Made by a program: the position numbers and the translations under genes | The notes under the pieces: generated by a model | The model's input: the letters and a program-made list of their open reading frames with translations, nothing else | Told to the model about the DNA's origin: nothing | Database searches by the model: none | Assembly: GCF_963576545.1 (NCBI RefSeq) | Contig: NC_083646.1 | Location: 22,262,989 to 22,326,988, forward strand | Reading direction: 5' to 3' | Origin: Limanda limanda | Taxonomy: Eukaryota; Chordata; Actinopteri; Pleuronectiformes; Pleuronectidae | DNA: 64,000 bases | Part shown: positions 38,060 through 51,807 of the stretch, in pieces | Position numbering within the stretch: position 1 is the stretch's first letter | How the letters are laid out: every line of letters begins with the position of its first letter

Positions 38060-38660
38060 ACCACCCCTCACCTGAATCTTCTGGGGGGTTTGTTGTTGTG
38101 ACTGTGTCTGAGCAGAGAACCTCCCCCTGGGCCATTCTTCCCACAGAGCTGATTCAGCTCAGCCAAATTCTTATGTTGTCCAGTGTGACGGCTCTCTGAG
38201 CTCATTCCACATGGCAACTCTATTTGGATAAGGTCTTGGCTGTGATTGGGCCACTCATTAAGGTGGAATTCCTTTGCTATGGATTCTGTACCAAATTTAC
38301 CTTAGGCTGCCTGGCACACACTGGTATTATCCTATATTTTACCTCAAGAAACTTGGGGATTAATTTTCCCCTAAATGATGGTAGCTGTCCAGGCCCAGAG
38401 GCAGCAAAGCTCTCACTCCACCGTACCTCTCCAGCGGGATTCTTTTTTTATGTCGGTATGCAGTCTCCATTTGACATCATAGTGCTTGAGATTCTTGCTA
38501 AATAATTCAACCATGAGTTGATTAGTCCATATAACATTTTCCCAGTAGCTTTGTGGTGCGTCAAGATGCTCTTTGGCAAATGCAACATGCACAGTCATGT
38601 TTTTGTTTTGGAGGGAGCTCTTTTCTTCCAAACATTTGGCAACACCCACCTAAGCTCTCC
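38060..38660 (-). pseudogene. Tc1/mariner-type transposase relic
   Basis: The minus strand at 38413-38649 reads V-A-F-A-K-E-H-L-D-A-P-Q-S-Y-W-E-N-V-I-W, then T-N-Q and V-E-L-F. This matches the Tc1 transposase core (FAKEHLD.PQSFW..VLW.DE...ELFG). The first catalytic Asp of the DDE triad is replaced (W-T-N-Q instead of W-T/S-D-E). Downstream on the same strand, in broken frames, are L-N-E-W-P-N-H-S-Q-D-L-I-Q-I-E (Tc1: EWP.QSPDLNPIE) and N-L-A-E-L-N-Q-L-C. Several frameshifts and stops make it dead. The terminal inverted repeats were not found. Confidence 0.7.
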
Positions 38661-40312
38661 CTCTCCCCTTGTCCACGTTACCATTAACAGCAGTAACATA
38701 GAGGCCTGCAGCTACCTGATCTCAAACGAGTCCAAATGAAAATGGGCACATAACGAACTGACCCAGCAAAAATCAGAATGTCAACGACGTCTTCCTTTGC
38801 ACAGAGCAACATCCCTGAGTTTTGTCTAATAAAATCAGTTTATGTTTATGCCCGTGGTTAGAATGGTAACTCTCCATGTGAATCCCTGTCGTCAGGCAAA
38901 AATCTCATGGTTAATAGAATTTGACCCAGCCCTGTAATTGTGGAAATGCACACGGTAAAAAAGTCTAAGTGGATTAATAGACAGCACCCTCAAAGTGTCA
39001 TTGTCTTTGTTAGCCCATTAGACATTCACTGGTGTTGTGGCTTGAGCATGGCAGAGGACACTGGGTTGTATTTGGAGGAGAGCAGCCCAGAGTGAGACAG
39101 CAAAAATAAATTAGTTGAATAATTTAACGAGTAAGGTTAAGCAAGAAATGAAAAAACAAACATGATGAAAAACTATTTCCAATATTATTATTTTTTTCAA
39201 ATCCTGACCTATTACCAGTGAGAAATTAAGACAAACAGAAGTTTGAAATACTTTCACTAATTATATATACATACAATCTATATGTATTACTCCACTTCAT
39301 TAAGTGTTTACTAAAGTTACTTTGTCGATTAATATTTAAATTTATACTGCATACATAGTATGTAATTGATTTATTATTCTAAACAGGTGAATGAGTCAGG
39401 TTTTGTGATTAGATAATTCCCGCGTGTCAAGGTCAACTGGTTCTATTAATCCTATGGCACGTGACATAATTCTCGGTTAATTTTTTGCTGCATTTTTAAG
39501 ATACATGAAACATAAAAATAATCAATAAAAAACAAACAAGTATACAAAAGCAAAGAACGCACAGGGACCCACTGAAGGGAAGATAAAACAGAAGCGATAT
39601 GACCTTGCTGTCATGATGTGGTCGAAATGTCAATATCTAGATACTGGGGTGGAGGGTTTTCTTTTTGTAAGTTGTAAGGTTCCCAATCATCCAGATCATA
39701 GCTGGATGGAATAACAAAAGTCCTTGTTATTGTAAGAGATGCATCATAATGTTGGCAAAAGAGACTTCAGTCTTTGATGAGACCCACAAAGGCTGAAAAT
39801 ACATTATTCCCTTTAGCTGTAAAAAAACTGTACAGATGTACTGTTTTATGCAAATTGACAATAGAAAAATTAATTAATACTCCCTTTGCTGGCATTTTGT
39901 GGCTAAACAAGCCATGATGGTTCCCAGTAACCACTAATGTTATTCTGTGTGTGAGTGAAATAATCATTAAAATAGATGAGGGACCTACAAATAACGGCCT
40001 ACAAACATTTACACAAGACAAATATTAACAATCACATAAAGTGGAATGGTGGTTCATTCATTTAACTGGGAAAATGCAAATCAGTGTTCTATAGTGTAAC
40101 AATAAATTAAATGAGTTAAAACGGGCGGTTCATAAACCAACGGGTGATGTCATGGTGGGTAGTCACTTGATTTTAACCCATATAATTAAAGTCTATAATT
40201 CAAAAATAGACACAGGTTTTGTCTCTGTGGTCTATAGTGATATCACATTCACAAACAATTCTTTTCAATGGTCTCATTAAAAACACATCAATAGTGTAAC
40301 TATCGCTGAGTC

Positions 40313-40421
40313 AGTCACTCAGCCATTCAGACAGAGAGACATTCAGTCAGACATTCAGTCAGACATTCAGTCAGACATTCAGTCAGTCATTCAGTCAGTC
40401 AGTCAGTCAGTCAGTCAGTCA
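40313..40421. repeat. Compound tandem repeat: cattcagtcaga 12-mers grading into (AGTC)n
   Basis: Four or so cattcagtcaga-type units are followed by about ten cagt/agtc tetramers. It looks like a tetranucleotide array from which the 12-mer arose, or the reverse. Confidence 0.9.
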
Positions 40422-41311
40422 GGTTTATAGGTGTGGCCTCCAGCCAACCAGACCCATAAGCTCTGGCTCCTTTCAGAAGTGGTAATTCATTTCCATTCTA
40501 GCCTTCTAGTTTATTTAATTCAAAATGAAACAATGGCTGCGATTATAGTGTAGTTTATTTGATAGTGTTCACATCCAGTCCTGAGTGGACAGTGATGCAA
40601 CTGCTGCCTCCTATTTTACATGCTACACTGTTCATCAGGGGATCTAAGTCAAACAGACAGACCTACATCATAGTCGCGGTTTCATTTTCCAGCCAATGTG
40701 CCAAAGTACAGAGCAGTTACTGCAAAACAAACAAAAAGGTCCAGCTGTCAGAATATTAAAAGCTTCAGTTTTATTAGGGGAGATCACACTAATTAAATTA
40801 AACGTCTTCTAAGCATTTAATATGATGATGTAATGAAGAAGATCATCTGTAGGGAGTTTTGCTTGTGTGTTTTCCAGGTTTTCTTAGCACTCATCATATC
40901 ACTCTGGCACTACAGGCCTTGAAGTTTGGGGGAAAATGATTCACACAGATGTTACTGAAGCATTTAAACCATGCAAACATTTTATTTCCCTGCAAAGGGC
41001 CACAGCAGAGCGCTGAGTAGGCACCAGGGATAAAGTGCTACATCCATGATAGTAGTTTTAAAACACATACATTTAGCTATGTTAACCCTATCTGTCAACT
41101 ACTGTTGTAAAGGTTTAAAACCAACATAGATGAGATAGCAACTTTGGTGCAGTGTGTTGTACTAAACATTTATCATGTCTTGTAAAAACTGAGCGTTGAC
41201 ACCAGCCTGCTGGGACAGGTGAAGAGTCAAAGTATCAGCTGTGCCTCTGCTATTCCTATTGTACTTCTGTTTATAGCTCCATCATTATTTGTCCTTGGTC
41301 TTTCTCTCTCG

Positions 41312-41459
<148 letters not shown>

Positions 41460-41547
41460 GCGCACACGTCTGGGCGTGGCGATCCATTCCCACCTGCTGC
41501 CTCATCACTGGCACACCTGTGACCCATCCACTAAGCAGCTCCTGCAG

Positions 41548-41584
41548 TATACACACACTCACACACACACAAACACACACACAA
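41548..41584. repeat. Imperfect (CA)n tract
   Basis: acacacactcacacacacac and related units, complementary to the TG array upstream. Confidence 0.85.
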
Positions 41585-42319
41585 ACCCTCACACTCCAGT
41601 CTTCGCCAAATCGTTCAGCTTGCCAATGTGGTACTAATGCTAGAGCCAAACACGAGTTCCAGTTTGTGTTTCCCCTCGTGTTTGTCTGAACCTAGTTTAA
41701 TGTCTGTGCCTCCAGGGTGTAGCAGTTTACCTGCCTCACCCTGCTCCTCCTCAGATTGTGTTGTTGTGCTGTGACACCATCCCCTCTGCCTGCCCTGCTC
41801 CATGTTCAACACTGGCTCAGCCCTTGAACACTCCACCATACCTAATCTACAATAAAGATGCTTTTTAACTGCTGCAAACCTCTAGTCAGGCTGCTGCTTT
41901 TGGTTCTAACTCTAAATTCACAAAAACCATCGGGTTTATTTATAACTATATACACATAAATATACATTAACAACATATTATCCAACTTAGTTTCATTAGT
42001 TTTCATTAGAAAATGTTTTTTGAAAAAACTACAAGAAAAATATTTTGACAGTTACACTCATTGAGTTCGCTCTGAGCCTTGATATTAGATCACAAATATG
42101 ATGTTGATGTTTCCTCTATGATTTGAGGATATATGCATCCACCAATAAACAATCTAGGAACTATGGCTTTAGGTTTGCCTTGTTTCAGCAGTCCTACAAT
42201 TTGTTTGGGCCAAAAATGATTTCATCCGTTAAGATAATCTTTTATCTTATACATTTGGTCAAATCGTTCTAGTCTTTTTAGCCATCTGAAGTCTATGATC
42301 CATTGACATCAGACGATAA

Positions 42320-42769
42320 ACGGTATCTCCCCTGTTGATGCTTTGCTTCGGTCATATGGATGTCATGACAGCTCGACAAAAGTGAGGCCAAATCATCTTG
42401 AGCGCCCCCTGGTCACTGGCTGCAGTATAGGTGATAAACCCTGTCTCCTCCATATTCGTAGATGGGACATGAGTAAAACTAAAAGGTCAATATACATGTT
42501 AAATACATTTTTCTTAAAGATGGTTCGTCATTTTAGGTAGGTCTTTGAATTATTTTGCCAATATAAAAACATGGTTAAACACCATGATTGACTGCTGAGA
42601 GGCTTGGCAGGACATCAATATCACAGTCTCAACTACTGCAGAGACTCTGGCTCCGAATACTGTCACCAAGGCAAGATGAAGCCACATCTGGGATGTTTTG
42701 GCTTTGTTTTTGTGCATCGGGACGAAGTGGAGACATGTCGTCTATGTTTACATCCAGTTTATGGGTCAG
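42320..42769. repeat. Dispersed ~450-bp teleost repeat
   Basis: Contains gcgccccctggtcactggct, gcagtataggtgataaaccc, cctcctccatattcgtagat, gcagagactctggctccgaa and gtgcatcgggacgaagtgg, and ends near catccagtttatgggtcaga. I recognise these words as one interspersed repeat common in percomorph fish. It has no coding capacity; the class is not certain. Confidence 0.55.
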
Positions 42770-43255
42770 ATGACTGACATCCCTCTGGGCAATAACAAAT
42801 CACCCCATATAAAGAAGGCTACATCACTGTTCCTCCACTATGAATGAACTAACTAACTTTCAATCATAATCAGATAAACTCAAGTCGACTCCTGAGCCAA
42901 ATAACTCAAATGTGTCACTATCTCAATGCTTTCCAGCTGCAGTCGGTAGCCTCAGAAGTCAGGGTTGGTGATTTTATGTATTGGCTCAACCCTCTTCTAT
43001 GCAACCAGGGTACAGGAAATGCATTATTTTCATTTATATGTGTCTGTATAGTCTGCGTTTACACAAGAAAAAACACATCTAAAGTAATCTACCCAATACA
43101 ATTTCGGATGATAGTAAAAATCATGAACAACAAATGTAGTCGTGGACTTGCTGAACTTTAGAGCAGCTGTTGTTAGATTGTTAGATGGAGGTGAGGGGTT
43201 AAACTTAAACATGTTTTGCTGGGCAGGCAAACTGGATAAAGTCATAGACACAAGA

Positions 43256-43257
<2 letters not shown>

Positions 43258-43344
<87 letters not shown>
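43258..43344. repeat. (CA)~43 microsatellite
   Basis: 87 bp of uninterrupted CA in tsnare1 intron 3. Confidence 0.95.
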
Positions 43345-43348
<4 letters not shown>

Positions 43349-44139
43349 AGATTTGTCAAAGGTATAAGGTAGGAGCATAAGAGGGGCGATCATTGGCTAA
43401 CCTGCATACGCTGTATATACCCCGAAGAGGAAATACTGACTTTGTGTAGTTAGCCAGCGCACAGTGAAATCAATAACATCAATGATGGCTGCATTCCATT
43501 TTAAGGTGAGCCAGTCCCAGGCGGGTTTGATATTGTGCACTCTGATTCACTGACTGGGTTTAAAAGGGGAACCTAATGTAATGGAGCCAACCTTAATGTC
43601 ATTATTTACACCTCTACTTTTCCTGCTATGATAATGAAATGTCCACTGTGAAAAGGATCGATCACACAAAATCACATTATCTAATAGACTGTACAAGATG
43701 AACCGTCTCAGATACATTTTACTGTGCACACTGACCTGACTACCACTCAATCTCTTATAAATACTCTTTAAAAAATAATACAAAATGGCACCAGGGCCCC
43801 CATGACGCCAGATTTCAATGCATATTCTGAAGATTTCATTCCATATGTTCACTTATAGAGCTGGTGAATATTTAAAAATATTGTCAAATGCACCACAGCT
43901 ACTTAAAGCAATCCCCAGACAGCAGTGAAATCCACATCCATCATAAACCCAGGCAGGAAACAGGTAGAACTGTCACAGCCATCTTTTCAGACTGTGTGGA
44001 TGCATGTCGTCCTCCTCCACTCTTACACAACCAGCAGGCACCACTCTGCCTTTCAAACCCACGGTATTGCGCCGCTCTCTCTCATAACCATTTGTGAACT
44101 GATTGTAGGTGTATGTTCTGTTAGAGATGCACATTTAAA

Positions 44140-44410
44140 TGTCAGAAGGATTTCACAACTGTTGATGTGTGTGTGTGAGAGTGTGTTATCTTGTGTGAGT
44201 GTGCGTATCCTTCTAATGTTGTGAGGACACATTTGGGTTTTAAACAATCAACTTCAAGTAAGAAATCTTGATCGTTCAGTTTCAGGTCAGAATTTGTTTT
44301 AGATTGAGATTTGGATTTAGGTATTTATTTGTGATTGAGATGAGGGTCTTGGGAATGCATTATTTCAATGCATAAAAAAAGAAAGACAAGGGCGTGTGGC
44401 TGTGGGTGTG
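44140..44410. repeat. Dispersed repeat, second copy of the gggaatgcattat family
   Basis: GT-rich flank, gtgaggacacatttgggttt, then attgagatttggatttagg and gggaatgcattatttcaatg. It shares the core with 22070-22240. Confidence 0.45.
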
Positions 44411-44904
44411 TTTTCATATAGTATAATATAACAGTGTTGGTGTATTTGGAAAAAAAGTTCTTAAAGAGCAGTACTAATACCAGAACCCTGTGGTAAACAA
44501 GCACTGTTATGTTCACTGTGATTCTCACCCAAATAAATCGAGGTCTAGCAAAAAATAAATGTCATATCAAATTCCCTCCGTAATACCTTGCTGAATTTTA
44601 TAATTTATTTTTCCAAATCTATATATGGAGGATCATTCTTGACCTCTTGGAGAAGCACACTATAGAGAAAAGAATTCAAACCTGCATGGCAACCAAAGAT
44701 GTTTAGTATAAGCCCTGTCTCTTTACCAAGATGGTTTCTGGTGTCACATATGAATTTCCTCCTTGATCATCCTAAAACTATCCACTGATTCTTAGTCAAT
44801 GATCTTTCACCTCTTCTTGGGTTCAGTTGATCACAGAGCGCTGAGTTAGTTCAATGTGCTGAATCAGACTCAGAAGTGATGTCAAAGTTCAAACAGAAGT
44901 CATT

Positions 44905-45185
44905 CATTGTAAAACTGGCAGTAGATCCGAGGCAGGCGGGGACACAGGCAGCAGAGTCGGGGCAGATAATGTTTGGAAACTGGAAGAGTCTTCTTTTTGC
45001 ACTGGAGACAAATAACGGGCTGAGCAATCTGAGGCAAACAAAGGATCAGCCGCTAATACACCAAGCACAAGAAAATAAGTTTGAGCAAAGAGACTTGGCT
45101 GCAGCGTCTGTCCCACGCGGATACAATGATTGAGCTGGTGAAGACTGGAGTGAAGAGCTGCAGCTTTTATCACTATGTGTCAGGT
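44905..45185. repeat. Possible dispersed repeat (purine-rich, ggcagg/gcagag words)
   Basis: Contains gaggcaggcggggacacagg, gcagcagagtcggggcagat and agctgcagcttttatcac. It resembles a teleost non-autonomous element. Identification is weak. Confidence 0.3.
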
Positions 45186-46904
45186 GGAGGTGATTAGTTA
45201 TTACTGTATATCATAGGTGGAGTGGAGGCATCAGTGGACATTTGGGTCAGATGCTTCACGTACATCATGATTTATTCTCCAAGTCTCTTCTACTCGTTTC
45301 GTCGAATTCTGCTTTCATCGATGCAACATGAGGATCTTTTTGAAATGTTAAATGATTTTATTTTAAAGGTCCAACATTTCTACTTCTGGTATTTTATGGG
45401 CAGATTCAAATGTGCACAAATGGATGGCATACATTAAGTATAAATGGTATTTTTGTAATTCCCTACTTATTTATTTAAGTTAGAATGAAGTGAGCTCTTG
45501 GACATGAGTCATCACTGTGCATCAACACTAATGGGTGTACTCTAAGTTATAACAAAGACACTTTTCCATTGCATTATGGGAACCTTAAGAGGAGCTATAT
45601 TTCCTACATTTCTCACCTATCTACCGCCATCAAATAAATTAAGATCAATTCTCTACCGACACTCTTAATTCATCGATGCATTTAAAATGCAGAGAAAAGT
45701 TGCAGCAACGTAAACTCATCCATCTCAGCTGATGATGTTGTTGGTGCTGCTTGTCTGGTGGCAGGTGTCTGGTGTTAAAATGTTGTTGATTTTGAATGTA
45801 TAACTTGTGTAATGCTTTGGCAAGGTTGCAGGCATACCAATGATGCTACTTGAACTGAATAATGCTGTGTATTTAGATGCTGGCAGACAATTTGCTTTCA
45901 CATGGAGTCTGGCGGTGGATATCCCTCTTGTAAATTTGTAACAACAGGGCATTGATGTAGCCGTCCTGAGGACAAATAAACTCTCAATTTCCTCTACATC
46001 CATTATTCAAAGTTAACCCAGAAAACAGCACTAAGATAAAAAAAATTGTAATTTGCCACATGGTACCAGGGAGAATGTAGCAGCACTACACGAACCAGAC
46101 AGAAACACTGAGGTAAAGAGCAACCACTGGAAACGACTCAGCGTCTCGTCAGGTTGCATTTCTCTTCACTAGCAGCTTTTACAGACCATTTACTTTTATA
46201 AGGAGTTGCAAAATTTTGACTCTTCTCCTCATGAAACTTTGTTGTGAACTTGCTTTGAAGAGACAACCCCCAAAAAACTCCTCAACTCAACATTTCAAAG
46301 ACATTGCTTCCAGTGCCACATGATGTACGTTGAACATGCCCTGGGGATAACGCCCTTTATAAGAAATGCTTATGTAGACATTAAAATAACATTTTGGAAA
46401 GTACATTTTACCTGACTTGTTTAATGTATTTAGTGTGAACAGGACTCAGAAGGGAAGAGTATAACAGTGGGTTCTAATAGTCTTATGAATCAGGTCCTTC
46501 CCTCCAGCCTATAGTGATGATGGAGTTCAAGGTCAATCATCCACGGGTGAGGTGGTGAAGGGGGAGAGGTTAGTCACAGAACGCCATAGTGCTCAGCAGA
46601 TGAGCAGGTCAGTAAAGATTTAGTTAAATTAAAGAGATAAAGCTTGACTGGCCACAAGTGATTAGCTAAGTGGGATCAAGTATGAGATGAGACTAGAAGG
46701 AGCTGGTGGAGTGGAAAAAGGGGGTAAAACTTATTTTAAGTGTCAATAGCATCCTAAAGCAGCCTCAGCCTTCTGCCAGACTGAATCTTTGCTAAGCTTT
46801 ATTTAGTCCATTATTACATTTACCTTTTTACTCAGCACACCTATTTTAACTCTTATATGCATTCAGTGGTTTAACGTTTAAGGCATGTAACTGTGTGATT
46901 CCTG

Positions 46905-46975
46905 TCTGGAGGAGCTCAAAAGCCTAAATCCCCCTCGGGAATAATAAAGTATTTGTCTATCTATCTGTCTATCCA
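46905..46975 (+). mobile_element. 3' tail of a retroposon with (TCTA)n end
   Basis: aaatccccctcgggaataat is followed by aaagtatttg and a TCTA repeat, the typical 3' end of a teleost retroposon with a short tetranucleotide tail. The 5' part is not recognised. Confidence 0.45.
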
Positions 46976-48677
46976 TTCCGTTCCTCCACCCAACCCTCAA
47001 AATGCCTAAAGAAAAGAAAAGAATCCAAACCCCATCATCCACGCGTCACATATTCCAGTTCCTAGTCGGCAGCTAACGGCTTATTTTCAACAAACAGCAT
47101 GAAAATAAGACAACTGTGGAGGCGCATTTCTCCTCCTTTGTAGGAGGCTGACGCTGCTGTTACTCTTCATCTGAACAGCTTGTTGAGTGGTTGAACACCT
47201 TCAGAAACCCCCCTCCTCCCACACTTCACCGCTGTCAGATCTGAGGCAGCTGTTTCCAACAATTTTTGTATTTTCCAAAAAGGACTGTTGTGGATTTCGA
47301 ATAACTAAAACAGACACCAAGAATGAGAGCACGCACTGGTTTGGGTTGAAGATTTACATAAATATTATGCTGATCAATAGGGAAAGCAGCTTAGCAACTT
47401 TACAGAGAATCAATTTTATTCCAACTAATGATATTCCTTATTAACCCATGTATTCATGAAGAAAGTATGCAATATTGTTCTTCTACACACTCTCATTGAA
47501 GATGTAGGCCACACTTGTGCTACATTCACGGTTGGGTAAAACACAATAAACCCAAATCCCTGTTCATGTCATTCTAACTTATGCTGAACGCTTATCCTGC
47601 TCTGCAGCAAGTTAAGTTGGAAAAGAGAGATCAGTCAGTATAAAATCTCCACCCACTAACTTTAATTAATTCCTTTGAAACATGAAATCACAGTTTTAGA
47701 CAATCCCATGGAGCTTGGTGTGGTGTAGGGTCTCTGAGGATAAGGGACTTCAGAGGCTGGCAAAATCATCTCCCTTCTCTGGTGAGTATCTCAATGAAAT
47801 ATATAGATCCCCATCGAAAGGAATGATAAACCTTTGTCAGCTGTTGGAGCCAACATAAGGAGCAACATGCTCACAGTACCACAGACTGCCTGCATTGATC
47901 TAAGTTTCCTTACTTGTGGAAGTTTCTGATGTTAATGTGCTGGATGTGTTAGCAGCGGAATAAACTGGCATAGTTCTATATATTCATCCTTCCCTTTAAG
48001 TAGGTTTATCCCATGAAATTAAATATTTACATTGAATTGCAGATAGATAGTTTACAGATTTACCTTTGACAGCACGCATCCCTCCCATCCCCTCTCTCTG
48101 AGACTTTAAGTAGACTGTACATCTCAATCTCAGACTGATTCATAACTCGCGGTAATATATTTTTCAAATCTGTCACGGGGGCTCCGCAACTACACATTTG
48201 CACAATCAGAAATGATCTAGCAGCTGTCCTTCCTGCATTTAGCAGCTGTAACCGTGTTTAGACTGGATACTATGCTCTCCTCGTATTTTTCTAATGTGAC
48301 AGTTTGCTCCTCGTTTGAGAAATATGCGGCTCTGCTGTTTGTTCACTTGTCCACGTCTATGATTGGTCATGTGCAGCAAACACCTCCCACTTTATGTGCA
48401 CACACTCAGATCTTGATCACGAAAACCTGGCTTGATTTACTGAGTCGATAACCAGCTTTGTGTTACCACTTAGCCTTAGTGGGATTGTTAAGTTAAATTC
48501 TTAACTTGAACTCGCTTCTTAGCACAGGCCCCAGGTCAGTGTGAACAAGGCCCCGGTTCAGTTCCCAAGAAATACAATCAACAGGGAAAAGCTCATAGTT
48601 GTTCAGGTCACATTTGCTCTCTATGAAAATGAACATGAACATTTAGGCGGTTTCACTGAACAAATGGGTCATTAGTC

Positions 48678-48848
48678 AAATGGTAAATGGTCTGTATTTA
48701 TATGGCGCTACTTTCTCTATCAATCACATTCTGCCATCTGGGGCAGTGCCGGCGGTTTAGGGGTTCAGTATTTTTGCCCAAAGACACATGGGCACCAACC
48801 TTGTGGTTAGTTGACGACCTGCTCTCCCATTAGGAGCCATGGCAGCCC
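48678..48848 (-). mobile_element. tRNA-derived SINE (copy 2, minus strand)
   Basis: Starts aaatggtaaatggtctgtat (the element's 3' end) and contains gcggtttaggggttcagtat and tttgcccaaagacac. At the high-coordinate end it carries the reverse complement of the tRNA-like head (gacctgctctcccat, gccatggcagccc). Same family as the SINE at 29484, opposite orientation. Confidence 0.65.
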
Positions 48849-51785
48849 ATGTGCTTGTGTGTGTTTTGTGTGAGAGGGAGGAAGAGGGAAGCAAGGAGCG
48901 GCTGAGCGAAACTGCATTATTGAATGACATTTTACCCATTTAGAGAAAAAAAAGGAAATAAACATTTGACTAATTGTTTACATTGTGGTGGTAACGAATA
49001 AATTAATGTATCGAAAATTCTGAGGAATGTAAAGATACTGGGTTTATTGTCGCATTATGAAGCTGTAGTGGGTCCTCAATGCGTCGAGTGCATTCACTAG
49101 AATTTAGAGCTGAGCACTTGAGATTGTATCACTCAGGAAGGATGTTAATACCAGGTCTGAATAGGGTCAAGGAGTCATCACATAATACAGGTGTATTTTG
49201 GACTTGAGTCAGCGCTGAGTTTTACGAAGATTCTGCTCTGTCATCTGAGCCGGTCAGAGGTCAGCACCGGGTTGGAAGCAACTCCACTTTTGGTGGTTTA
49301 ATCCTTATCGAAGCCCACTATAAGAGCTGCTCTATCTTTCAAAGTCCTGATACTATGAATTAAGTTGGAGCATATCCCCCACCTCCGCTGTGTCTCCCCC
49401 ACACCCCATCCCCTCCACCCCTCACACCTCCCCCTGCAGCCAGCTGCTCCCAGACTCCTCCGCTCCCTCTTCATCAGGGCCACGAGAAACACACAACGGA
49501 GTTGACTGATTGAAATTCACAGTGTGAGCCATTCCAATCTTTTGCATGCTGCTTCTGCCCCGCCTGGCTCTCGAGCTTGTTGTGGAAGAAGAGTGTGACT
49601 AGCAGATGTATCACTGTGCAGTGACGCTGCAGAGGTCTTCTCGGGGGTCCTCAGTGGTGGGCGAGTCCTAATTGTTTGCTAACAGCGTGTCAGTGGTGGG
49701 TGGGTCTTCCACTGACTCATAAATGATCCATCCAAGCACATCAATGCTGAAATAGCTCAGGTCGCATTGATATTCAGTGGGCTGCAACTTTTATAGGATT
49801 CTCGTTGCCTCCCCCTACTTCAACTTGCCAAATCAGGATAATCATCCAACTTTTTATATAAACTTGTTGTTTATTAAGCCAGTTACTGAAATTCTTCCAG
49901 GTCAGTGAGCAGAATTTGACATTATCTAATTTTCAGCAAGTTGTTAAAGTATAAAGTAAATGCAATGGTGGTTGCTCCAGGGGACAGTCTCTGATATGTT
50001 GTTGCACTGTATCTCAGATTCCCACACAGTGAGTTATACCATGCTCCAACACTTTGGTGGGTGTAGCAAATTGTTGGTTCCATCGTATATTGGACAGGTA
50101 ACTACTTTCCCATTGATGTAGCATCGAGATTACCCCAAAACTAAGGTTTGTTGAGTTATTTATGACAATAGTGAATAAGGAGCAGCAGTAGGCTTTAAGG
50201 TACAAGACTTCAAACATAATTCATGTGAAGACCAAGTTCATATAAATAATTCACCAATCAAATTGACAATTATTTCAATAGAGATATGTTGGGAGATAAA
50301 ATAGATAGAAAAGCATGCATACAGGTTTCACATGTAGGGAAGGGAAGGAGAAGACCAAAATAACCATAGGTTCCCTTTAAGTCTTTACGGTTGAACAGTG
50401 AAGTTGAAAAACTAGGGTGGCATTTTGAAACAGTATCCTGATTTCATAATGTGACAAAGTGCCCACTCATATTTTCAAAAGAGGCCAGTGACACAATTCT
50501 GGTGATAAAACATCCACCAAAATAGCGGAATCTTAAGTTTGGTAAATTGTGTAACACTAAGCATGTATCTAAACTGCAATGGTTGTGATATAGGATACAA
50601 TAATCACTGTAAACCTCTCCAGTCTCAAGGTGTGCTTTGCTCCACCATCTAATTAGCCACTAACCAATGGATCAATAACACACAAGGTTTACGCTACCAG
50701 TTTATCTGAAAAGAACCTCACTCAACATAGTTGTCACATCCTGCTAATACACATGATCTTTTTGTGAGAAAAACAGAATGTAACCATATCTGTTTACAAG
50801 AACACCACAGGGTACCTCTGCATTGTTAACCTGAGATTACAGATTACAGATTTATTGGCAGATACAGCCAATAAAATATGGTGTTAGGCTCTGTCATACA
50901 TTAATACATTTGCTTGTGAAACAACAACTCCATCCAATTTGTTTTATCTCCATGTCAGATAAAAATGCTACAAACCAGGAACAGCTCTCTTGAAAAACAA
51001 TAGCAATTATTTATTTTCTTGGACATACAATAAGGTATCTGTAGCTTTAGCCTTAGAGTGTTACTCACGTCATAGACATTTTATCAGACGTGCCGATTAT
51101 TTCTTAGCCCAATGAGGCTGTAGTGATGTCATCAGTGTTGTCTCAGTTTGAGCCTGAGACTTCAAAATTAACAGGGAGGCTAGAATGAAAAATGCTGTTG
51201 CGTTGCATCTTGGAAATTGTCACATCTTGTCTTTATCCGTACCAGGAAGTAAAAGTCAGGATATCTTAGCTTTGGGAGCTCAGATTTGAAGTATTCTTTG
51301 AATACCTCCCAAGTCTGAAAATGTATGAAGTATGATTAAATCAGTTGAGACGCCCTTTTAAGTTGTTTAAAACAATATATGGTGACATATTCATCAGTTA
51401 TTTGTTGAGTGGAATTCTGACACTGGCGAGAGCAACTGTTTAAATGTCATATTGTAGATCGTCTGATCCATTAAAGCTGCTCCTAAAATGAAACTCCAAG
51501 TTTCACATGGTCGATCCCAGCTGCACATCGAATCTGACGTTTATTTGTCATTCCTCCAGATGTCTTATGCAGGGTGCCAGCCACACAGTCTGTCCTCCGC
51601 TGTGTCATTTTGGTGGGAAACATGACAGAGCATTAGCTTGGCTGGGATTTCAAAATAATCCTTCACATGTCTGTTGCTGCTTTAAAGCTAAACGATGACG
51701 CATGGGGCTGAGGTTTAGCTTCGTTAAGCTTTCTGTTGTGTGTCTACTTTATTTACTCATGCCATTATATATTTTTATTTACTAA

Positions 51786-51807
51786 TAATATATATATATA
51801 TATATAA
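51786..51807. repeat. (TA)n simple repeat
   Basis: A short TA run in AT-rich intronic DNA. Confidence 0.8.

Noticed and set aside
40313..40421. CRISPR-like array
   Set aside because: Contiguous tandem units without unique spacers, in a vertebrate genome.
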